Source: Wenzhouxiangella sp042310355
GTDB taxonomy: Bacteria > Pseudomonadota > Gammaproteobacteria > Xanthomonadales > Wenzhouxiangellaceae
Length of the DNA stretch: 64,000 nt
Reading direction: 5' to 3'
Assembly (NCBI RefSeq): GCF_042310355.1
Contig: NZ_JBHJMR010000002.1
Location: forward strand, 62,001-126,000
This document shows positions 14,209-22,288 of this stretch, piece after piece (the stretch's first letter is position 1; each line of letters begins with the position of its first letter). The notes beneath the pieces are model-generated. The model did not search any database. It saw only the letters and a program-made list of their open reading frames with translations, and was not told where the DNA came from. The translations under genes were made by a program, and so were the position numbers.

Positions 14209-14594
14209 AGAAAGGTTTCAGGGTTCAGGTTTCAGGTTTCAGGCGGCATCGTTCGGGCGTTGCGGGGCGGCTTTGCCGCGCTGGTGGATCGAAGGCCGCG
14301 TAGGTCGCGGTCGCATCCGCGACGGTCGAGAAATCAGGCTTGTACACGCGTAGCTTACGTGTGTGCAGGTCCGATAGGTCGTCCGTCGGGGATGCGACCC
14401 CGACCTACGGTCTCGAGGGTTTCGGGATTCAGCGTTCTGGGCGTATCCTGTTTCCGGAACCCGGAACCCGGAACCCGGAACCCGGAACCCGGAACCCGGA
14501 ACCCGGAACCCGGAACCCGGAACCCGGAATCCGGAATCCGGAATCCGTAAACCGTAAACCGTAACCCCCCCAGCCCGAAACCCGAGGTTTCAAG
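14209..14594 (+). repeat. Palindromic intergenic element flanked by heptamer arrays, copy 1
   Basis: This 386-base gene-free stretch holds a structured repeat. The left end, 14214-14241, is four heptamers of GGTTTCA type. The core, about 14242-14455, contains GCGGGGCGGCTTTGCCGC, then hairpins GTCGCGG-tcgcat-CCGCGAC (about 14303-14322) and GTCGGGG-atgcga-CCCCGAC (about 14382-14401). The right end, 14456-14567, is sixteen heptamers: ten GGAACCC, three GGAATCC, two GTAAACC and one GTAACCC. The left and right unit families are roughly reverse complements, so the whole element is palindromic at large scale. A related copy lies at 39472-39646. No gene is seen in it. Confidence 0.8.
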
Positions 14595-15977
14595 ATGAGC
14601 ATCGACCCAGCCCAATACCCGTCCATGCTCGAAGCGCTGCGCGCCAGCTTCGATAGCGGCCTGACCCGGTCGCTCGATTGGCGGCGTGAGCAACTGGCCG
14701 CGCTCTCGCGCATGCTCGAAGAAAACGAGGGTCGGGTGAACGAGGCCCTGGCCGAGGACCTGGGCAAGCCGCCGCAGGAAGTCCTGCTGGGTGAGACGGC
14801 GCTGATCTTCAGCGAGGTCGATCACGCGCGCAAGCGCCTCAAGCGCTGGGCCAGGCCGCGGCGCGTGCGCACCCCCATGGTCGGCAAGCCCGGGCGTAGC
14901 TGGGTCCAGCCAGAACCCTTCGGCGTGGTGCTGATCATCGGCGCCTGGAACTACCCCGTCCAGCTGCTGCTCAGTCCGCTGATCCCGGCGCTTGCGGCGG
15001 GCAACTGTGCGGTGCTCAAGCCTTCCGAGGTTGCGGCGGCCACGTCCGCGCTGATGGCCGAACTGGTTCCGAAGTACCTCGACGATCGGGCTGTGCGCGT
15101 GGTCGAGGGTGCCGTCGACGAGACCACGGAGCTGCTCAAGCAGCGCTTCGACCATATCTTCTATACGGGCGGATCCGCGGTCGGGAAGATCATCATGCGC
15201 GCGGCGTCCAAGCAGCTCACGCCAGTCACGCTGGAGCTGGGCGGCAAGAGTCCCTGCGTGATCGACCCCGGCGCGGACCTGGCGTCGGCGGCCCGGCGCC
15301 TGATCTGGGGCAAGTGCCTCAACGCCGGCCAGACCTGCATCGCGCCCGATTACGTCCTGGTCACGCCGGGCGAGCGCGACAAGCTAATCGGCGCGATCGA
15401 GCATGAGTTGTTCGAGATGTACGGCGCCGACCGTCTGGGCAGCGCGGACTACTGCAAGATCATCAACCGTCGGCATTTCGATCGCCTGCGCGTGCTGCTC
15501 GACAGCGGCCACGTCGCCGTCGGCGGGCGGGTCGACCAGGAAGGCTGCCGGATCGAGCCGACCGTTCTGACCGACGTCGCGCCCGATTCGCCGGTGATGC
15601 AGGAGGAGATCTTCGGGCCCGTCCTGCCGATACTCGAGGTGGCGGACCTGGACGAGGCGATGGCTTTCATCCGCAAGGGCGACAAGCCCCTGGCGGCCTA
15701 CCTGTTCACGCGCTCGAGCGAATCCGAGCGGCGCTTCGGCGCGACCGTGTCGACCGGCAGCCTGTGCATCAACGATACGCTGATGTTCATGTCGGTGCCG
15801 GACCTGCCTTTCGGCGGCGTGGGCATGAGCGGGATGGGCCAGTATCATGGCCGGGCCGGTTTCGATCGCCTCTCGCACCTCAAGGCGGTCATGAAGCGCG
15901 GACGATTCCCGGAGATTCCGATCCGCTTTCCGCCTTACAGCCGGTTCAAGATGCGCCTTCTGAAGTGGTTCAGCTGA
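14595..15977 (+). CDS. Aldehyde dehydrogenase, class 3 type
   Basis: A 460-residue protein, typical of the short ALDH3 branch. GVVLIIGAWNYPVQL is the cofactor-pocket Asn region and LKPSE marks the Rossmann fold. LELGGKSPC carries the general-base Glu (about residue 214), and the nucleophile is Cys248 in NAGQTCIAPDY. The end, PPYSRFKMRLLKWF, is the hydrophobic tail usual in ALDH3 and coniferyl-aldehyde-dehydrogenase-like enzymes, which may give membrane association. It oxidises aldehydes to acids with NAD(P)+. Its start lies just after the heptamer array of the repeat element, so its promoter must be in or upstream of that element. Confidence 0.9.
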   Translation: MSIDPAQYPSMLEALRASFDSGLTRSLDWRREQLAALSRMLEENEGRVNEALAEDLGKPPQEVLLGETALIFSEVDHARKRLKRWARPRRVRTPMVGKPGRSWVQPEPFGVVLIIGAWNYPVQLLLSPLIPALAAGNCAVLKPSEVAAATSALMAELVPKYLDDRAVRVVEGAVDETTELLKQRFDHIFYTGGSAVGKIIMRAASKQLTPVTLELGGKSPCVIDPGADLASAARRLIWGKCLNAGQTCIAPDYVLVTPGERDKLIGAIEHELFEMYGADRLGSADYCKIINRRHFDRLRVLLDSGHVAVGGRVDQEGCRIEPTVLTDVAPDSPVMQEEIFGPVLPILEVADLDEAMAFIRKGDKPLAAYLFTRSSESERRFGATVSTGSLCINDTLMFMSVPDLPFGGVGMSGMGQYHGRAGFDRLSHLKAVMKRGRFPEIPIRFPPYSRFKMRLLKWFS

Positions 15978-16011
15978 CAGTATTTGGTTGATTTGTACGT
16001 AAAAGGGGTCG

Positions 16012-16806
16012 ATGAACGAGCAAAGACATGAAGGGGTGAGCGATTCGGTCGATCGCGGCTGGCATCGCCTGCATCTCGTTCCCGAGTGGTTGTGGTGGCC
16101 GATCAATGCGCTGCAGCTGATTTTTACCCTGACCTGGTCCGTCGTCGGCATCAGCCTGGCGCTGCTGGTGCGGTTGGTGACCGGCAGCGAACGCAGTCCG
16201 CTGCGCATGGCTGCGTGGTTGTGGTCGCCGGTTCTGATGCGCGGCGCCGGTGCGCAGCTGGACGTCTCGGGCCTGGACAATATCGACTTTTCGAAGCCGT
16301 ACATGCTGGTCGCCAATCATCAGTCGATGATCGAGATCTGTGCGCTTTTCATGTCCGTGCCCGTGCCGCTTCGATTCATGCTCAAATCTTCGCTGGGCCG
16401 GGTTCCGTTTCTGGGCTGGTACACGCGCGCCATGGGCATGGTCGTGCTGCAGCGCGGCAAGTCGCGCGCGGTGGTGGCCGAGCTCGAGCGGGCGGCCGAG
16501 TTACTGCGCGCCGGGCACAGCCTGGCGGCCTTTCCCGAGGGCACGCGCAGCCGTGACGGCAGCGTAGGGCCGTTCAAGCCCGGGGCCTTTCGCGCCGCCG
16601 TGGCCGCGGGGGTGCCCGTGGTTCCGGTGGCCGTCGAGGGCAGCGGCCGGGTCATGCCGCCGGACGGCTTCAGGATTCGCCCGGGGCGGATTCGTCTGGC
16701 GTTCGGCCAGCCGATTCGCACCGACGATCTGGAAAAGCAGGATTGTCGCGAGCTGGCGCGTCGTGCCGCGGACGCCGTTCGCCGCCTCAAGCAGCCGCTG
16801 GGCTGA
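16012..16806 (+). CDS. 1-acyl-glycerol-3-phosphate acyltransferase-like protein (PlsC family)
   Basis: A 264-residue protein with an N-terminal membrane helix (about residues 30-55, WWPINALQLIFTLTW...). PlsC acyltransferase motifs are in order: LVANHQSMIEI (H-x4-E; many members have D in the last position), LKSSLGRVPFLGWY, FPEGTRSRDG and VPVVPVAVEGSG. These bind glycerol-phosphate and acyl donor at the inner membrane, in phospholipid synthesis. It follows the ALDH gene by 34 bases. Another acyl acceptor is possible, since this family is broad. Confidence 0.82.
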   Translation: MNEQRHEGVSDSVDRGWHRLHLVPEWLWWPINALQLIFTLTWSVVGISLALLVRLVTGSERSPLRMAAWLWSPVLMRGAGAQLDVSGLDNIDFSKPYMLVANHQSMIEICALFMSVPVPLRFMLKSSLGRVPFLGWYTRAMGMVVLQRGKSRAVVAELERAAELLRAGHSLAAFPEGTRSRDGSVGPFKPGAFRAAVAAGVPVVPVAVEGSGRVMPPDGFRIRPGRIRLAFGQPIRTDDLEKQDCRELARRAADAVRRLKQPLG

Positions 16807-16870
16807 ACCGAACGCGAGCCGTCGCAACTCCGTTATCATCCTCGCTGGCTTCTCGTTTCGACGCGCACAC

Positions 16871-18220
16871 ATGACCACCGACCAGCTCGGACAGCTCGAT
16901 CTCGATCACCTGTTTCATCCCTCCACCGATCTCAGAACCCATGGACGGACCGGGCCGCTGATCTGGCAGCGCGGGAAGGGCGTCTACGTCTACGACAGCG
17001 AAGGTCGTCAGTACCTCGAAGGTATGGCCGGCCTGTGGTGCACAGCGCTGGGCTACGGCGAGCCGGAACTGGTAGAGGCGGCGCGAAAGCAGATGGAGAC
17101 CTTCTGTTACGGCCCGCTTTTTGCCGGCAAGGCCAACGAGCCGAGCATTCGCCTGGCCGCCAAGCTGGCCGAGTGGGTGCCGATCGAGGGCGCGCGTTTC
17201 CTGTTCGGCTGCTCCGGTTCGGACGCCAACGACACCCAGGTCAAGCTGATGCGTTACTACTTCAACGCCATCGGCAAGCCGCACAAGAAGAAGATCCTCT
17301 CGCGCGGCAACGCTTACCACGGCGTCACGCTGGCCTCGGCGGCCCTGACCGGCCTGCCGGCCTTTCATAAGCACTTCGACCTGCCCGGTGACGATGTCAT
17401 CCACCTGACATCGCCCTACCACTATCGCCACGCCGAGCCGGGGGAGAGCGAGGAGGCTTTCTCCGAAAGGCTCGCCGGGGAGCTCGAGCGCGTCATTGCC
17501 CGCGAGGGTGCCGGGAACATCGCCGCGATGATCGCCGAGCCGCTGATGGGCGCCGGCGGCGTGATTCCGCCGCCAAAGGGCTACTTCGAGCGGATCCAGC
17601 CGATCCTGCGCGACAACGACATCCTGCTGATCGACGATGAGGTCGTGTGCGGTTTCGGGCGCACCGGTCAGGACTTCGGCTGCCAGACCTGGAATATCCA
17701 GCCGGCGACCATGACCATGGCCAAGGCCCTGTCGTCGGCCTACCAGCCGATCTCGGCGGTGGCGGTGCCGCCGTTCATGTACGAGGCGATTGCCGAGGCT
17801 TCCGGCGAGATGGGCCTGTTCGCCCACGGCCTGACCTACGCCGGTCACCCGGTGGCGGCAGCCGTGGCCCTGCGCAACCTGGAACTGATGGAAGAGCGCG
17901 GCGTGATGGCGCATGCGGCCAGAATGGGCGAACGGCTGCAGGCCGGTCTCGAGCGCGTTCGTGCGCACCCCCTCGTCGGCAACGTGCGCGGGGAGAGCCT
18001 GATTGCCGGGATCGAGTTCGTTGCCGACCGAGAAACGCACGAACGGTTTCCGCCCGAGAAGAAAATCGCCTTCAAGGCGGCAGCGGCCTGCCTCGCCGAA
18101 GGCCTGATCGTGCGGGCGCTGCCCGGCGACACGATTGCCGTTTGCCCGCCGCTGATCATCGACGAAGGGCAGGTGGACGAGTTGGTGGAGAAGTTGGTGC
18201 GGGGGCTGGAGCGCCTGTAG
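16871..18220 (+). CDS. Class III PLP-dependent aminotransferase (omega-transaminase-like)
   Basis: A 449-residue protein from ATG 16871; the frame is open further upstream into the plsC-like gene, but this start matches family length. YLEGMAGLWCTALGYG is the signature N-terminal substrate loop of omega-amino acid/putrescine:pyruvate transaminases. FGCSGSDANDTQ binds PLP phosphate, IDDEVVCGFGRTG has the cofactor Asp, and Lys285 in TMAKALSSAYQPIS is the Schiff-base lysine. It probably moves an amino group from a diamine or omega-amino acid to pyruvate. The neighbouring aldehyde dehydrogenase would suit oxidation of the resulting aldehyde, as in polyamine breakdown; that pairing is inference. 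Confidence 0.87.
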   Translation: MTTDQLGQLDLDHLFHPSTDLRTHGRTGPLIWQRGKGVYVYDSEGRQYLEGMAGLWCTALGYGEPELVEAARKQMETFCYGPLFAGKANEPSIRLAAKLAEWVPIEGARFLFGCSGSDANDTQVKLMRYYFNAIGKPHKKKILSRGNAYHGVTLASAALTGLPAFHKHFDLPGDDVIHLTSPYHYRHAEPGESEEAFSERLAGELERVIAREGAGNIAAMIAEPLMGAGGVIPPPKGYFERIQPILRDNDILLIDDEVVCGFGRTGQDFGCQTWNIQPATMTMAKALSSAYQPISAVAVPPFMYEAIAEASGEMGLFAHGLTYAGHPVAAAVALRNLELMEERGVMAHAARMGERLQAGLERVRAHPLVGNVRGESLIAGIEFVADRETHERFPPEKKIAFKAAAACLAEGLIVRALPGDTIAVCPPLIIDEGQVDELVEKLVRGLERL

Positions 18221-18257
18221 GCGCGTTCACTCGTCCGGTCGAAACACGCAGCGCGGA

Positions 18258-18743
18258 TCAGCCGCCCGCTTCCTGCTCGCCCATCTGGGACTGCAGGTAG
18301 CGCTGCTCGCCGATGCGGTCGATCAGTTCGAGCTGGGTTTCGAGGAAATCGGCATGGCCTTCCTCGTCGCGGATGAGGTCCTCGAACAGGTCGCGCGTGG
18401 CGTAGTCGCCGACCGATTCGCATTCCTTGACGGCCGCCTTGTACATATCGAGCGCTTCGTACTCGAGCTTGAGGTCGTTCTGCAGGCATTCGACCGGGTT
18501 CTCGCCGATCAACAGGTGGTCGAGATCCTGCAGGTTGGGCAGGCCGCTGAGGAACAGGACGCGCTTGATGATGCGATCAGCATGCTTCATCTCGTCGATG
18601 GATTCCTCGTACTCCATTTTCGAGAGCTTCATCAGGCCCCAGTCCTCGTACATGCGCGAGTGCAGGAAGTACTGGTTGATGGCGGTCAGCTCCGCCTTCA
18701 GGGCCTGGTTGAGGATTTCGATGATTCTTGGGTCGCCTTTCAT
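18258..18743 (-). CDS. bfr: Bacterioferritin
   Basis: A 161-residue four-helix ferritin. All ferroxidase residues are at canonical positions: Glu18, Glu51, His54, Glu94, Glu127 and His130. Met52, the inter-subunit haem ligand that distinguishes bacterioferritin from ferritin, is also present. The cytoplasmic 24-mer stores iron as a mineral core and detoxifies Fe(II). It lies 76 bases downstream of bfd on the same strand, so the storage protein and its iron-release partner are probably co-transcribed under the Fur-type box upstream of bfd. Confidence 0.95.
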   Translation of the reverse strand: MKGDPRIIEILNQALKAELTAINQYFLHSRMYEDWGLMKLSKMEYEESIDEMKHADRIIKRVLFLSGLPNLQDLDHLLIGENPVECLQNDLKLEYEALDMYKAAVKECESVGDYATRDLFEDLIRDEEGHADFLETQLELIDRIGEQRYLQSQMGEQEAGG

Positions 18744-18819
18744 GCTCTGCTCTTATCGCTTGGACTGCTCTATAGGATAACGTCCGAAGCGTGTGCTGGC
18801 CAGAATGAAAGTGGGCGAC

Positions 18820-19041
18820 TCAACCGGTTCGAAAAAGCGGGATCTTCGCGGTCGCTTCGATGACGGGCAGGGTGGGGCGGGCGAGCGAGGCCTCGATGAC
18901 GGCCTCGGCGTGCTCCCGGCAGCGTCCGCAGCTGCCCGAGCAGCCGGTCAACGCCTCGATTTCGTTCACACTGTGATAGCCCTCGGCGACCAGGTCGCGA
19001 ATGGTTCGCTCGGTGACGGCATTGCAGACGCAAACGTACAT
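18820..19041 (-). CDS. bfd: Bacterioferritin-associated ferredoxin
   Basis: A 73-residue protein with the BFD-type [2Fe-2S] ligands Cys4, Cys6, Cys38 and Cys41 (C-V-C near the N-terminus and CSGSCGRC in the middle). It passes electrons to the bacterioferritin haem, so that stored ferric iron is reduced and released when iron is scarce. Its position directly upstream of bfr supports this role, as does the Fur-like site before its start. Confidence 0.92.
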   Translation of the reverse strand: MYVCVCNAVTERTIRDLVAEGYHSVNEIEALTGCSGSCGRCREHAEAVIEASLARPTLPVIEATAKIPLFRTG

Positions 19042-19060
19042 GGGTGAAGTATTTCATGAA

Positions 19061-19075
19061 TGCGAATCATTGTCA
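19061..19075 (-). promoter_or_regulatory. Putative Fur box upstream of bfd
   Basis: On the minus strand the 15-mer TGACAATGATTCGCA matches the 7-1-7 Fur consensus (TGATAAT-N-ATTATCA) at 11 of 14 positions. It sits 20 bases before the bfd ATG. Iron-dependent repression of bfd by Fur is well known in gammaproteobacteria. Confidence 0.6.
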
Positions 19076-19165
19076 ATATCAGTGCGGGGCGGTTCCGGGC
19101 CGGGCGACGCTTGCGCTGGGCCGGCAATCCACGGATACTGCGGGACAGAAACCGCGGGGGGTTGA

Positions 19166-20293
19166 ATGACTCAGCGTTTTTACCTGGAGAGTTCCGGCAA
19201 GGATTCGAACCTGCCGCGTCATATTCATCTCGACGAATTTCCGTCCAGTATCGGGCGGCATCCCGACTGTTCGATCCAGCTCTCCGTCGCACGGCTTTCC
19301 CGAATGCATGCGCGCTTCGAGCTCGACGGCGACGTCTTGTTCGTCCAGGATCTCGGCAGCACCAACGGGACCTTCGTCAACCACGATCGCGTCATGTCGC
19401 GCACCCGCCTGCAGGTCGGTGACGTGCTCCACCTCGCCGACCACGAGTTTCGGGTCATGGCCGATTCACTTGCTGTAGAGCCCGGGGTCGGTTCTCGCAC
19501 TGGGGAGGAAACCGTGGTCGGCATGGTTTCATTGCCGCGCGATTTCCCCCTGCATATGCCGGCATTTTTCGAGTTGCTCGAGAACCGCCAGATCACCGGC
19601 CATGGCCAGCCGATCGTCACGGCTTCGGGTGAGTTGCACGGACTGGAACTGCTCGGCAGGAGTGAGCACCCCAATCTCGATGAGGGCCCGGGCCAGCTTT
19701 TTGCCCTGGCCGCCGCCCTCGACACCGAGGTGCGCTTGAGCCGGATGCTGCGCCGTCGTTGCTTCGAGCTGGCCAGCGAGGCCGGCCTTCGACTGCCGCT
19801 CTTCTTCAATAATCACCCCACCGAGTGCGAGGACATGGTCGCACTGATGGACGAACTGCACGAACTGCGGCGTCTTCACCCCGATCTCGACCTGGTCTTC
19901 GAGGTTCACGAGTCGGCGGTCACCGACCTGGGGGCCATGGCCGAGGTCAAGCAGGAGCTTTCGCGCATGCACATTGCTCTGGCCTATGATGACTTCGGGG
20001 CCGGCCAGGCGCGCCTGCTGGAACTGGTCGAGGTGCCGCCGGACTACCTGAAGTTCGATATGGGGCTGATCAGGGACATGACCGCGCGGGATTCACCGCG
20101 CTACCGGCTTCTGGCCGAGCTCAACCGCATGATTGCCGGGTTGGGCGTCAGCACCCTGATCGAGGGCGTGGAAGACGAGACAACGGCCGAGCTCTGCCGG
20201 GAAATCGGAATCGACTACATGCAGGGCTTTCTGTTCGGGCGGCCGGCGCCGCTATCCGACTACCACCACAACGAGAACGACAGCGCTCCGTAG
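19166..20293 (+). CDS. FHA-EAL domain protein (candidate c-di-GMP phosphodiesterase)
   Basis: A 375-residue soluble protein. Residues about 10-100 are an FHA domain (SSIGRHPDCSIQL, LSRMHARFEL, DLGSTNGTFVNHDRV), which binds phospho-threonine peptides. Residues about 125-365 are an EAL domain in which the signature reads LELLGR instead of EALLR. The metal and catalytic residues look retained: Glu in LELL, Asn in FFNNHP, Glu in FEVHES, Asp-Asp in YDDFGAG, Lys in YLKFD, Glu in IEGVE and Gln in YMQGF. It may therefore hydrolyse c-di-GMP under control of a Ser/Thr kinase. Its 3' end overlaps the convergent lpxR-like gene by 34 bases. Confidence 0.83.
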   Translation: MTQRFYLESSGKDSNLPRHIHLDEFPSSIGRHPDCSIQLSVARLSRMHARFELDGDVLFVQDLGSTNGTFVNHDRVMSRTRLQVGDVLHLADHEFRVMADSLAVEPGVGSRTGEETVVGMVSLPRDFPLHMPAFFELLENRQITGHGQPIVTASGELHGLELLGRSEHPNLDEGPGQLFALAAALDTEVRLSRMLRRRCFELASEAGLRLPLFFNNHPTECEDMVALMDELHELRRLHPDLDLVFEVHESAVTDLGAMAEVKQELSRMHIALAYDDFGAGQARLLELVEVPPDYLKFDMGLIRDMTARDSPRYRLLAELNRMIAGLGVSTLIEGVEDETTAELCREIGIDYMQGFLFGRPAPLSDYHHNENDSAP

Positions 20294-21288
20294 GTCTGGC
20301 CCTCGGCCTGGCCGACGAATTCCCGGGTTCGCCAAACGTGCGTGTAGGCCAGTCTCAGCGGCCCGCGGGTGTAGACCAGTCCGCCGAAGACCTCGCCCAC
20401 GTGCCGGTTGCGGCTGACGCCGTCGACGCCGCCGAAGGTATTGCCCTCGATGAACATGTCGCGGAAAACGCGCCGCCCTTCCGCGCCCAGGTACAGGTAC
20501 CAGGAAGGATCGCGGCTGGGCATGAAATAGCCCGCCCCGGAAATGGCGGGCGTGATGCGCGGCGGCCCGTAGCCGCGCGGCAGGTTGTGGCCCAGGCGCA
20601 GGAAGCCGCCTGCCGCAAGGTGGGTATGGGCATTGCCGATCATGGAGCCGGCCATCCAGGTGGCGTCGAGGCCGGTGCCACCGGGCTCACCGGCGGTGAG
20701 GACGCGCCTGAACCGGTCGTAGCCGATCTGCAGGGTCGGTTCGTTGCGGATCTGTTGGTCCCATCCAATCGGTTCGGGTGCGTCGATTGCATCGTGGATG
20801 GTCTTCTGGATTTCTTCGCCCAAGGCCAGTGGACCGACCACGCCGAGGCCGACATGCACGCGATCCGCCCCCCGCTTGCTGGTCGTGCCGGTAGCGAACT
20901 GGATATTGAACCAGGCGGCGTAGGGCCGGTCGTCCGGGGGAAACTGCGGATTCTCGATATCCCGGGGCGTGTAGAGGTTGTGGCTGATCGACAGGCGATA
21001 GGGCAGCGCGTCCGCCTCGTCGATGCCCGGAAAGCGTTGTGCCACGCTGGCCAGCCATGACGGCGGCGTTCGTACCTGACCGATGCGGGACAGCCGGATG
21101 CCGTTGGTGTAGTAGCGATCCTGATTCGCGAAAATATCGTTCTCGTACTCGATGATCCAGATGGCGTGCTCATCGAGATCGTCGTTGTCACCGTCCGCCC
21201 TGTCCTTCTGGGCTGCCGCCTGATCCGGTGCAGCCAGTGCACAGAAAGCGACGATCGCCCAGAAAGCGGCCTTAGAGAACCTCGTCAA
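20260..21288 (-). CDS. LpxR-like lipid A deacylase family outer-membrane protein
   Basis: A 342-residue protein starting at TTG 21288. No ATG fits, and a near-perfect Shine-Dalgarno GGAGGTGA lies 3 bases upstream, inside the end of ccmI. A signal peptide ends near DQAAAQ. The mature N-terminus has IEYENDIFANQDRYYTNGI, matching the Asn-Asp calcium/catalytic region and the D-R-Y-Y-T-N-G motif of the LpxR (DUF2219) family of 12-strand barrels that remove the 3'-acyloxyacyl chain from lipid A. It ends in Phe-Ser-Leu-Trp-Trp, an aromatic barrel end. The 17-base overlap with ccmI ties it to the ccm operon. Enzyme activity is not proven by sequence. Confidence 0.8.
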   Translation of the reverse strand: MTRFSKAAFWAIVAFCALAAPDQAAAQKDRADGDNDDLDEHAIWIIEYENDIFANQDRYYTNGIRLSRIGQVRTPPSWLASVAQRFPGIDEADALPYRLSISHNLYTPRDIENPQFPPDDRPYAAWFNIQFATGTTSKRGADRVHVGLGVVGPLALGEEIQKTIHDAIDAPEPIGWDQQIRNEPTLQIGYDRFRRVLTAGEPGGTGLDATWMAGSMIGNAHTHLAAGGFLRLGHNLPRGYGPPRITPAISGAGYFMPSRDPSWYLYLGAEGRRVFRDMFIEGNTFGGVDGVSRNRHVGEVFGGLVYTRGPLRLAYTHVWRTREFVGQAEGQTYGALSFSLWW

Positions 21289-22288
21289 TCGTCACCTCCG
21301 CGCTAAGCCCCTGTCCCTCGACCGGGAGTATATCGCTTCGGCCTTCAAAGTCACCCGTCGCGGCGGTGGCATCGCCGCTGAAGGAAACCCGGGCGACAAC
21401 GACGACGGCGTCGGCCGAGGACAGACCGCTGTCGGCCATCATGGCATCGCCGTCGTCGATGGTCAGTTGCAGCGGGAGTTCGTCGGCGCGCAGGCGCCGA
21501 ACCGCCAGCGGCGGGCCGCCGCCGGCGCGTCTTACGGCGACGAAGACCGTCTCGTCGCCTTCGAGGCGCCCGGCCAGTTGTTCGTCGATGGACAGTTGCA
21601 GCGACAGTGAAGCTGCGGCGTCGCCGTCCGATCGGGTTGCCGGTTCGGCGCTGGAGTCGGAGGACGTTTCCGGCGAGCGCGCTGCGCCGAGATACTCCTC
21701 GACCGTGGATCGCACGCTGCTTTCGGCAGGCAGAACGGCCAGGAGCGCCTCGAAGCGTTGCTCGGCTTCATCGAATCGTTCCTGCTGAAAGGCGTCCAGT
21801 CCGAGTAGCCACAGGGCCTTCTGGTTGCCGTCCTCGGCCGCTTCCCGAAGCAGGCGGCTCGCTTCTTCCGGCAGCTGGCGCTCGCCGGACGCATACAGCA
21901 GGGTCTCGCCCAGTTCGGCCTTCAGGAAGCCGGCGTCGGCATCGATGTAGAGCGCGCGGCGGAAGGCGTGCTCGGCCGAGGAGAACTCTTCGATGCTCTT
22001 GTAGGCCAGGCCGAGGCGCGCCCAGTTTTCCGCGTTGTCGGGCTCGCGCACGGCGCGCCGGGCAAGGTCGGTGACGGCCGAGCGAACCTCGCCGGTTTCG
22101 CCGGTGTCCGGGGCGATGCCGCCGGGGGTTCCGACCAGCATGTAGACGGCGAGCGTGGCCGCGGGGACGAATACCAGGGCGCCGATGAGCGTTGCCTTCT
22201 GTCCGCCCCTGAGCAGGGGCGGGGCGATGAAGGCGAGCGCCAGCAGCACCGCGCCGACGGCGGCGAAAAGAAAGACGGGATTGCTCAA
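21272..22288 (-). CDS. ccmI: Cytochrome c maturation protein CcmI (TPR)
   Basis: A 338-residue protein starting at TTG 22288, in a TTGA overlap with the ccmH stop and with GGAG about 9 bases upstream. Two N-terminal membrane helices (residues about 5-22 and 34-52) are followed by periplasmic TPR repeats (NAENWARLGLAYKSIEEF, SAEHAFRRALYID, DAFQQERFDEAEQRFEALL). The C-terminal part (about 220-338) is a beta-rich CcmI_2-like domain. CcmI binds apocytochrome c and delivers it to CcmF/CcmH. It is the last core gene of the operon. Confidence 0.87.
   Translation of the reverse strand: MSNPVFLFAAVGAVLLALAFIAPPLLRGGQKATLIGALVFVPAATLAVYMLVGTPGGIAPDTGETGEVRSAVTDLARRAVREPDNAENWARLGLAYKSIEEFSSAEHAFRRALYIDADAGFLKAELGETLLYASGERQLPEEASRLLREAAEDGNQKALWLLGLDAFQQERFDEAEQRFEALLAVLPAESSVRSTVEEYLGAARSPETSSDSSAEPATRSDGDAAASLSLQLSIDEQLAGRLEGDETVFVAVRRAGGGPPLAVRRLRADELPLQLTIDDGDAMMADSGLSSADAVVVVARVSFSGDATAATGDFEGRSDILPVEGQGLSAEVTIDEVL

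Noticed and set aside
14260..14564. Open frames encoding PEPGTRN repeats in the region before the aldehyde dehydrogenase
   Set aside because: The 7-residue period is simply the 7-base DNA repeat read in three steps; there is no start signal and no conserved protein.
14456..14567. CRISPR-like array
   Set aside because: Units are 7 bases and directly adjacent, with no spacers and no cas genes.
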